Shown: positions 59,201-64,000 of the stretch, piece after piece
Numbering within the stretch: the stretch's first letter is position 1
Layout: each line of letters starts with the position of its first letter
NCBI GenBank assembly: GCA_964017045.1
Contig: OZ024809.1
Span: 10,856,307-10,920,306, forward strand
Reading direction: 5' to 3'
Origin: Omphiscola glabra
Lineage: Eukaryota > Mollusca > Gastropoda > Lymnaeidae
Length of the DNA: 64,000 nucleotides
Translations under genes and position numbers: made by a program
Notes under the pieces: model-generated
The model's input: only the letters and a program-made list of their open reading frames with translations
Database searches by the model: none
Told to the model about the DNA's origin: nothing

Positions 59201-62070
59201 CCGCAAGGCAGGCTGCACACTGACCGAGGAACGCCATTCCTCAACAACCCTTCCTGGATGATGTAGTCAAACGATATGTTCCGGAAATACGTCAGTTCTG
59301 ACGTCCTGGCGTAGTAAACAGCTACCGGGACTACGTCAAGGCCGACATTGTCTGGTTTGGGAAGAAACTGAAGAGAACTAAAATTTTAGAACTCCAGAGA
59401 GAAAGCAATGCTTCCAAGATGCTGTAAATCTCTTGAAATTAATACAACAGAAATTCAAAGTCCATTTTTAAAAAAAACAGCCCCAAAAATGATCATCAAG
59501 TTGTTACCTTAAATTGTGACCATTAAGTTGTGACCATTAAATTGTGACCATTAATTTGTGACCATAAATTTGAGACCATTAATTTGTGACCATTAAGTTG
59601 TGTCCATTAATTTGTGACCATTAATTTTGACCATTAATTTATAGCCATTTAGCTGTGACCATTAATTTGTGACCATTAAGTTGCTTTTTTAATTTTAATT
59701 TAAAACTAACGGTTCTTGTGCCCTTTTTCAAGAGATTATTTGGGCTGACCTGCTCAACAGTGAACTTGGCCAGCACACTGCCCTTGTCGTCGTACTCAAT
59801 GAGGCCAGTCGACCCGTAGAAGGAGGAGTTCCTCATTGCCTGAAAGAAAGACAGGTCAATGTCTTCTATAAGTCCGGTACAACTATTTGTACACGAAGTT
59901 AGCGTTTTAACAAGTCAATGTCTTCTATTAATCCGGTACAAATATTTGTACATGAAGTTAGCGTTTTTACAAGTCGATGTCTTCTATAAGTCCGGTACAA
60001 ATATTTAATTAATTGTACATGAAGGTAGCGTTTTTACAAGTCAATGTCTTCTATTAGTCCGGTACAAGTATTTGTACATGAAGTTAGCGTTTTAATTAAT
60101 TTTAAAATAAGACGTGAGTAAATTTTTTGTGTTCGGGGGGGGGGGGGGGGGGGTCATAGTGTGAGGGGCAAAGCTGTGAGATGAAAAGGGCGTGGAGATA
60201 AAAGGGGGCATGGAAATGAAATGAATTTGATAATTGTTTTTTTAAAGTTAATTAAATGGCCCCACCTCACTCTCCAACACATAAATGTAAAGATTCCCCC
60301 CCCCCCCAAATTGTTCTCACAGCTAAGAGATCAGGCCCAGAGATGCAACTCCTGACGTCACTTCCCCTGCGCTGAGGACACTTGCTTCGAATGACGGCAT
60401 CGATGGCATGGGCGTAGGTCAGGACAGCGTCGAAGGCGTTGGAGGCATAGGTGTAGCTGCCCCAGGCTGGCAGGGAGGTCACGTTGTTATCGGTAACGCA
60501 GGCTGTGTCGGTCAGCGAGCAGTTAAATCTTTCCGACCAATACCTGAGAAGCAACACGTCCCGTGGAACTGAATAACAGGGCTACACTTGTGTGTTACAT
60601 ATTTTGATTGTTGATTTAAGCCTAATAAGCGTGGGAGAATGGGTTTGAATCCTCATCCAATTTTTTTTTTTTAAATTTCGATATCATTTTATATTTATTT
60701 TTTATATTTCAATATCAAATTCTATTTTTAATAGTTCAATATCTATTTTTGAAATTTCAATATCATAAATATTTTTTGATATTTCAAAATCAACATTTAT
60801 TTTTTATGTTTCAATATCAATTTTTATTTTTTAAAACGTAAATAATTTGTTAAAGTTAAATTATATTTTTTTTTAAACTCCCGTGGTTCAACGGATGTAA
60901 ATGAAATATTATTTTCCCGTAATGCTTTACTAAATGGTGTCATAGATCCTCAAACAGTTTTAGAACCCTCGAGCCAAGAATGCATTAATGATATTATCAA
61001 TATTGTTTTGTTTTTTAAACTCAGTGTGGCTTAAAGAAAGTTCCAGACTTCCTTTGTTTACGAACGTAAACCTGACATACTTTCTAAACCAGGGGTTGTT
61101 GTTGGTGACAGGTGACATCGCCAGCACGTGCCTGTTGTACTCCTGGGAGACCGGGGACTGGAAGCCGACGACAAAACTTCCCGCCACGGACTGTATCACG
61201 TCCTGGAAAGGTCAAGGATAAACGAATTACACCTCAGGGATGTTATGTTATGGTAGGCCTGACTGTTAAGCGTCTTGCCAGGGCTGTCACAGCTAACCAA
61301 CACCCCACTCCCTCTACACCCACCCCGGAGCAGAATTGTGTGCCTGTGTAGGGAACACGAGCTGAGTATTCATTCGGTACAAGTCGACTCCACTGGTCAC
61401 TGAGAACAACGCGTCCATTAATTTGACCATTAATGGTGCGTCCTGCATGTATCCTTGAATATTTTAAAATAACCCTTCAATGAAGTTCTTCTATATTTCA
61501 GGGCCCACGATCAATGAGTTGATCATTCTGAGGACACAGTAACACGCGAACCGTGGCTGACCTTGTCAGTAGTGTCACTCAGTGCCAGCTTCCAACTGTC
61601 ATTGGTCAGCCAGAAGTACCATCCACTCGTGCCTAGCTGACGGCTTACCTTGTCGGTAGTGTCACCCAGTGACAGCTTCCAACTGTCATTAGTCAGCCAA
61701 ATGTACCATCCACTCGTGCCTAGCTGACGCTTACCTTGTCGGTAGTGTCACCCAGTGCCAGCTTCCAACTGTCATTGGTCAGCCAGATGTACCATCCACT
61801 CGTGCCTAGATGACGGCTTACCTTGTCGGTAGTGTCACCCAGTGACAGCTTCCAACTGTCATTGGTCAGCCAGATGTACCATCCATTCGTGCCTAGCTGA
61901 CGGCTTACCTTGTCGGTAGTGTCACCCAGTGACAGCTTCCAACTGTCATTGGTCAGCCAGATGTACCATCCACTCGTGCCTAGCTGACGGCTGGCCTTGA
62001 GCAGCTGCAGGACGCTGGGTGGGTCAGTGAATGTGACGACAACTCTGGCGTTCTTGTGAGCCAGCAGGTC
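49863..62070 (-). CDS. class C GPCR, metabotropic-glutamate-like, 3' part (12 exons)
   Basis: Exons in transcript order are 61909-62070, 61081-61202, 60321-60543, 59750-59839, 59196-59367, 57548-57675, 56579-56783, 54843-54955, 54014-54124, 52267-52336, 51763-51980 and 49863-50225; all are GT-AG and in phase, giving 658 residues plus stop. The order of domains is: C-terminal half of the Venus-flytrap ligand domain (residues 1-250), Cys-rich NCD3G (CSLPCGPGEF, CCWECRRCRN; 250-300), seven helices (about 312-570) and a Ser/Thr/Asn-rich cytosolic tail. Family marks are IKASSKELSSLQ after TM1, FNESRFISLCVYTTLIIWLA (TM6) and FLYVPKIY (TM7). TNDSW resembles the SDSW stretch near the glutamate pocket of mGluRs, but the ligand cannot be deduced. 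Several intron arrays include its splice sites. Confidence 0.93.
50935..51640. repeat. 19-bp degenerate array with 58-bp higher-order units
   Basis: The base unit is like agcagggaacaagtcaaat; on the right a 58-bp unit (tagcaggaaacacgtccaat plus agaacaagtcaaaatcaaat and ggga) is repeated six times almost perfectly. It is in the intron between the TM6 and TM7 exons. Confidence 0.95.
51731..51762. repeat. 22-bp duplication of a 5' splice site
   Basis: Minus strand: CGACAG|GTAGGC is followed 22 bp on by CGACAG|GTAGTT. Two copies only. Confidence 0.85.
51763..51980 (-). CDS. GPCR exon (TM5-TM6)
   Basis: The exon reads DNDVELSCNWTLPGLSSFLA, FKTRKLPDNFNESRFISLCV, then WLAFIPTYFTAGRQ. The NFNE-RFI and WLAF-P motifs are strongly mGluR-like. 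Donor GACAG|GTAGGC is duplicated 22 bp downstream. Confidence 0.95.
52076..52200. repeat. 14/28-bp array
   Basis: The unit is acaagtggccaggg or acaagtggccatgg. It lies about 100 bp upstream of a GPCR acceptor. Confidence 0.95.
52267..52336 (-). CDS. GPCR exon (TM4 end, second outer loop)
   Basis: There are 23 codons plus 1 base: FILCIVMTFLYKPSASLTQV, then VKT. Acceptor TCGTTTCAG, donor ACAG|GTATCT. Confidence 0.88.
53043..53400. repeat. 23-bp array, about 15 copies
   Basis: The unit is ctgtagtccaaccctaagtc plus aga. It is intronic. Confidence 0.97.
53490..54013. repeat. about 21-bp array carrying donor-like CAG|GTATAT
   Basis: On the minus strand the unit is CTAGCTCAGGTATATAACAT; it merges through degenerate copies (GTTCAG, TTTCAGGTGTGTAAC) into the real donor TTCAG|GTATGC at 54008-54013. 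About 20 copies. Confidence 0.92.
54014..54124 (-). CDS. GPCR exon (second loop, TM4)
   Basis: There are 37 codons: TIRIHRIFHSGKKAKGRVKL, then SQIVFSALLITIQ, matching the mGluR TNRI-RIF...K-RF-S loop. Donor TTCAG|GTATGC. Confidence 0.93.
54165..54450. repeat. 28-bp array, about 10 copies
   Basis: The unit is atcatgtgattgacaagaga plus cagatgta. It lies 40 bp upstream of the acceptor of the 54014-54124 exon. Confidence 0.97.
54843..54955 (-). CDS. GPCR exon (TM2-TM3)
   Basis: The exon reads GYLTMPVLNVKPTDGVCVAS, then YFMYCLSFTWLYAPLLVK. Acceptor CCCTAAG|GC, donor AAAG|GTAAAT. The acceptor plus first codons are the source of the 54-bp array to its right. Confidence 0.92.
54935..55260. repeat. 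54-bp array of an acceptor plus exon start
   Basis: On the minus strand each unit has TGTCTGTCCCTAAG|GCTACC and on to CATGCCGGTACTC, that is, the pyrimidine tract, acceptor and codons G-YLTMPVL of the exon at 54843-54955. Copies of ggcatggtgaggtag start at 54940 (real), 54986, 55040, 55094, 55148 and 55202, with one more degraded. Confidence 0.96.
55366..55542. mobile_element. hAT-type MITE, copy 2
   Basis: Termini cagtggttctcaacc and ggttgagaaccgctg are near-perfect inverted repeats. Flanks ttataaag and gtttaaag look like an aged 8-bp target duplication. The interior (gcgaccctaatcccgc, gtcattcgacccccaaaggg) matches copy 1 at 28523-28718. Confidence 0.9.
55725..56195. repeat. 23-24-bp array, about 20 copies
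   Basis: The unit is cctacatatcccagcgctag plus gggt. It is intronic. Confidence 0.97.
56345..56405. repeat. CAC/ACC-rich microsatellite
   Basis: Runs of accatcacc and caccatc, imperfect. Confidence 0.85.
56579..56783 (-). CDS. GPCR exon (TM1 and first loop)
   Basis: The exon reads SNYTSCDPIEPDYPEIGDPL, TM1 around VVLCLTLSVAGVVGVAMVII, then KVIKASSKELSSLQVFAVLT. Donor ACGG|GTAAGC is followed 27 bp later by a duplicate GCGG|GTATGC. Confidence 0.95.
57548..57675 (-). CDS. GPCR exon (Cys-rich NCD3G domain)
   Basis: The exon reads GEFVIKKDQVCCWECRRCRN, then TDCNPCPDFTWPDVR. The CCW-C--C spacing is diagnostic of the domain that couples ligand domain to helices. Phase 1 in, phase 0 out. Confidence 0.95.
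57835..58726. mobile_element. hAT-like element interrupted by an LTR
   Basis: The termini cagtgtctcctaaacgtttc and, inverted, cagtgtttcccaaaagtct are imperfect inverted repeats of hAT type. Flanks ctgtagat and cttaggat agree at 5 of 8 positions. Interior sequence outside the LTR is about 380 bp and non-coding. Confidence 0.7.
57927..58436 (+). mobile_element. solo LTR (Gypsy-like size and signals)
   Basis: A 510-bp block starts TGTGGCGTGTCC and ends CTCTACA, flanked on both sides by CTAT as a target duplication. TATAAAAG at 58142 and AATAAA at 58311 are in the right order for an LTR on the plus strand. No internal retrotransposon region is present, so it is a solo LTR, inserted inside the hAT-like element. 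Confidence 0.8.
58862..59235. repeat. 60-bp array of exon end plus donor, 6 copies
   Basis: On the minus strand each unit has CAG|TGTGCAGCCTGCC (exon codons CSLP) and ends CAG|GTACGTAGTG. The donor occurs at 58891, 58951, 59011, 59071, 59131 and 59191, the last being the real one. The spacer ctgtttgtctcgttcag looks like an acceptor tract, so each copy could define a 24-base microexon. Confidence 0.96.
59196..59367 (-). CDS. GPCR exon (end of ligand domain)
   Basis: The exon reads FLPKPDNVGLDVVPVAVYYA, then GVPRSVCSLPCGP, the class C hinge P-S-CS-PC-PG. Donor CCAG|GTACGT, phase 1. Its last 24 bases and the donor are copied in a 60-bp array. Confidence 0.93.
59510..59690. repeat. 14-15-bp array
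   Basis: The unit is gtgaccattaattt with variants. Confidence 0.93.
59750..59839 (-). CDS. GPCR exon (ligand domain)
   Basis: There are 30 codons, AMRNSSFYGSTGLIEYDDKG and onward to FTVEQ, equivalent to the F-G-TG-V-FD-NGD strand pair. Phase 0 on both sides; donor CAG|GTCAGC. Confidence 0.92.
59862..60095. repeat. 58-62-bp array, 4 copies
   Basis: The unit contains aagtcaatgtcttctataag and tgtacatgaagttagcgttt. It ends about 15 bp upstream of the acceptor of the 59750-59839 exon. Confidence 0.95.
60321..60543 (-). CDS. GPCR exon (ligand domain)
   Basis: The exon reads YWSERFNCSLTDTACVTDNN, then YASNAFDAVLTYAHAIDAVI. The AFDAV-AYAHAID helix and the cysteines fit lobe 1 of class C receptors. 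Donor GCT|GTGAGA. Confidence 0.93.
61081..61202 (-). CDS. GPCR exon (ligand domain)
   Basis: The exon reads DVIQSVAGSFVVGFQSPVSQ, then VTNNNPWFRK, matching the class C pattern that ends N-PWF-E-W just before the next exon's YWSERFNC. Donor AGAAA|GTATGT. Confidence 0.93.
61500..61535 (-). mobile_element. LINE 3' tail scrap
   Basis: gggcccacgatcaatgagtt is the reverse complement of the 3' UTR block of the LINE at 38085-38130. Probably a very short 5'-truncated insertion. Confidence 0.6.
61557..61995. repeat. 87-bp array of exon end plus donor, 5 copies
   Basis: Each copy encodes SRQLGTSGWYIWLTNDSW and on to GDTTDK, then GTAAGC. Copies begin at ccttgtc in 61561, 61648, 61734, 61821 and 61908 (real). 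Spacings are 87, 86, 87 and 87; the 86-bp copy is a one-base deletion. The outermost copy has donor GTCAGC. Confidence 0.97.
61909..62070 (-). CDS. GPCR exon (ligand domain)
   Basis: There are 54 codons: DLLAHKNARVVVTFTDPPSV, then SGWYIWLTNDSWKLSLGDTT. Acceptor CCCGCCAG, donor ACAAG|GTAAGC, phase 0 on both sides. The last 28 codons and the donor are the source of the 87-bp array. Confidence 0.93.
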
Positions 62071-62317
62071 CTGGCGGGAAGGAGATACAAAGCAGTTAAT
62101 TGCCAGTGGACTGAAGTATCTCCCTAGAAGGCATGAAGCAAAGTGTGTAGCAGCGGTATATGAAGACTAATATAGAGAATGAATTTTTAAAAATATGTTC
62201 AAAAAACTTTTTTTAATAAACAGAATTTCTATCAAAGACTTGTTCAAACGCACTAAAAAGTAGAAATTAAATGCATTTCGAAAAGAAAGTCTCCCTCTTT
62301 CGGGCATCTTTCTGCTG

Positions 62318-62358
62318 TGGGGGGGGGGGGGGGGGGAAGGGGGTGGGGGGGGGGGCTT
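62318..62358. repeat. poly-G tract
   Basis: Runs of 10 to 18 G separated by aa and t. Similar G/C runs occur at 52382-52400 and 60137-60153. Confidence 0.95.
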
Positions 62359-62675
62359 AATGGGGGCACTGCCCACCAAGGAAAAGTCAAGTGTCAACAA
62401 TTAAGTGAAAATACCATGTATTAAAAGAATGACTACAAAATCGTTATTTGTTTAACTCCTGTAATAAAATTAGTGAAATAGTTGAACCAAGGAAATATCG
62501 CTGCACACAAAATATTTGATGATCTGATATATTTAAGACAATACTAGATTCTAATCCAACATTCTATTCTGAATACCGCATTAGTGTTCTGCATATAGGC
62601 TGTTGCCGATTTCAAACCGCACCACAGCTTCCTGTCGGTCACGTTTATCAGTAGTTTTTTAAAAATTAATATTTA

Positions 62676-63152
62676 TTGTTTGCAACCTTTATTGACAAGA
62701 GTGGACACACTGGCAAAAAACCGGGGCTGCTTAGTCCCAAACAGAAACACCAGCCACTTATCTCTGCCAAAAAATGGCTGGCGGATCACTTCAGGACAAA
62801 GTGGTACGGACAGTGGGCAGAGAGCGCGAAGGCCAGATGTGTATACGCCATAATACCACATGCTAGAAGAACTGGCTCATGATGGAAACGTAGTCGCCGA
62901 CACCATAGTCTGGTGACCCAAATGCTAACGGAAAACTGCACTACCAACTCTTACGACAATAGGGACCCGACCTGCCGGCATTTCACTCTGGCCCCAGAGA
63001 CATTTGCGCATCTGTTGAATTCTTGCCCTGACCTGGTTTTTCTCAGCGGAGGCAAGGGCGACGGACAGTCCGACGTTCAGACAATGTTATATGGTACTGC
63101 CCATAAGATGAAGCTAGTTGTCACTGTACTAGCCCGGGCTATAAGGGCGTAA
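62676..63152 (+). pseudogene. non-LTR retrotransposon RNase-H/C-terminal fragment
   Basis: One frame reads KWLADHFRTKWYGQWAESAK, then after an in-frame TGA at 62880 WKRSRRHHSLVTQMLTENCT and CRHFTLAPETFAHLLNSCPD. The C--C...ET--HLL--CP zinc-knuckle-like end and the preceding W..QW stretch are typical of LINE ORF2 C-termini. It is a truncated, decayed copy in a GPCR intron. Confidence 0.72.
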
Positions 63153-63159
63153 GCTCAAG

Positions 63160-63967
63160 ATCTAACCAGAATATGTATTGTTACTGAGTAACAACTTAAA
63201 ATAGAGTATTTGAATAAACAAAACCGCGTCAAGAGACACCTATAACATGTTGTTCTCATATTAAGTGCAGAATAATGCTAAAATAAATTAAGGTATATGC
63301 AAAATGCATCATTATATTTGGAGTTTATCAAAAATATTCTGAAGAAGGGCTCAATGACCCCTTCCACCAGACCCGCTTCCCCCGACTCATTCATTTAGGA
63401 ACCTTCGTCGTCCTCAATTGCCACCTTAAGCCATCTCGCAAAAGTCAAGGCTCAACCTTAAAAGAGAATAAGACAGATTTAGTTCACAGATCGCCAACCA
63501 TAAATGGTTTTGCCGGCCACTTTGACCGCGAATCAAACCTGATTTTAACAAAGGACACTCACCTACGTGCACAATTACTAATTTATTCTTAATGCAAATA
63601 AATCTCAGATCTCAGATGATAACTAATCTACTCGTGCCGTCGAGCACACAAAAACCATTGTACAGATATAAATCAAAAAAATTATACCTACCCTTGGTTT
63701 AGTGTATACAACCTACGGACGGTTTCTCGTTATTGTCAAGGTAAATATTTTAAACTGGGCCATCTCTTTATATGGAGTCTTGATGAGTTAACAAAGAATT
63801 TGAAAGATTATCATCGTCGAAAAAAAAAGAGTCGAAAGAGAGGTCAAAGCGTGAAGTCATTGTTAAAATGGTACGAATAAGATAAAATTGTTTCACATGA
63901 TTAATTAACTTTCCGAATAATTAAAATTACGATGCTTGCGTATCCGTTTGGGGTGTTTGTTGATGTG
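63160..63967. other. intron or flank without recognised features
   Basis: AT-rich, no exon of the GPCR found; the upstream exons of the ligand domain must lie beyond the window. Confidence 0.6.
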
Positions 63968-64000
63968 TGTGTGTGTGTGTGAATATGTGTATGTGTGTGT
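63968..64000. repeat. (GT)n microsatellite
   Basis: gtgtgt run with aatat interruption, cut by the window edge. Confidence 0.95.

Noticed and set aside
58854..59237. 127-138-residue minus ORFs across the 60-bp array as extra receptor repeats
   Set aside because: They are out of frame with the receptor exon; the true frame meets TAG right after the donor.

Overview
This is eukaryotic nuclear DNA. It is AT-rich, with short exons in long introns, GT-AG splice sites, dense minisatellites, MITEs and non-LTR retrotransposon debris. Gene content and repeat style fit a lophotrochozoan, probably a gastropod mollusc; the species cannot be named from the sequence. Nothing prokaryotic was seen. Gene calls come from reading the sequence by eye: each exon chain was accepted because splice sites, reading phase and family motifs agree across consecutive exons.

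Layout: (1) About 1-25,870, minus strand: the 5' two thirds of a PEX1 (peroxisomal AAA ATPase) gene. Fourteen phase-consistent exons run from the start ATG at 25,866 to the end of the first AAA domain at 130; the second AAA domain lies left of the window. Its introns hold large minisatellites, including a 3.1-kb array of a 46-bp unit. (2) About 26-34.9 kb: intergenic, with foldback and hAT-like MITEs, a dead reverse-transcriptase fragment, microsatellites and a 1.27-kb C-rich array. (3) 34,994-48,422, plus strand: a small unrecognised three-exon gene for a predicted 179-residue single-pass membrane protein. Its introns hold LINE fragments, a broken TRPC-like pseudogene, a 15-bp array of about 1.3 kb and a cluster of CRE-like palindromes. 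(4) 49,863-62,070, minus strand: the 3' part of a class C (metabotropic-glutamate-like) GPCR gene. Twelve phase-consistent exons run from the middle of the Venus-flytrap ligand domain through the Cys-rich domain and seven helices to the stop; the N-terminal exons lie right of the window. Its introns hold a solo LTR nested in a hAT-like element, MITEs and arrays. (5) 62-64 kb: intron with a LINE fragment.

The most striking observation is that many tandem arrays contain a splice junction. In all three genes the unit includes the real 5' or 3' splice site, and in several GPCR introns also exon codons, so the true site sits at the edge of a ladder of near-identical decoys. I see this at nine junctions (unit sizes 15, about 21, 22, 27, 31, 37, 54, 60 and 87 bp). 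In the 87-bp case the downstream copies stay open in frame and could add 29 or 58 residues to the ligand-binding domain.

The three genes have no obvious functional link. The small membrane gene and the GPCR gene are convergent, with possible poly(A) signals that would make their 3' ends overlap.
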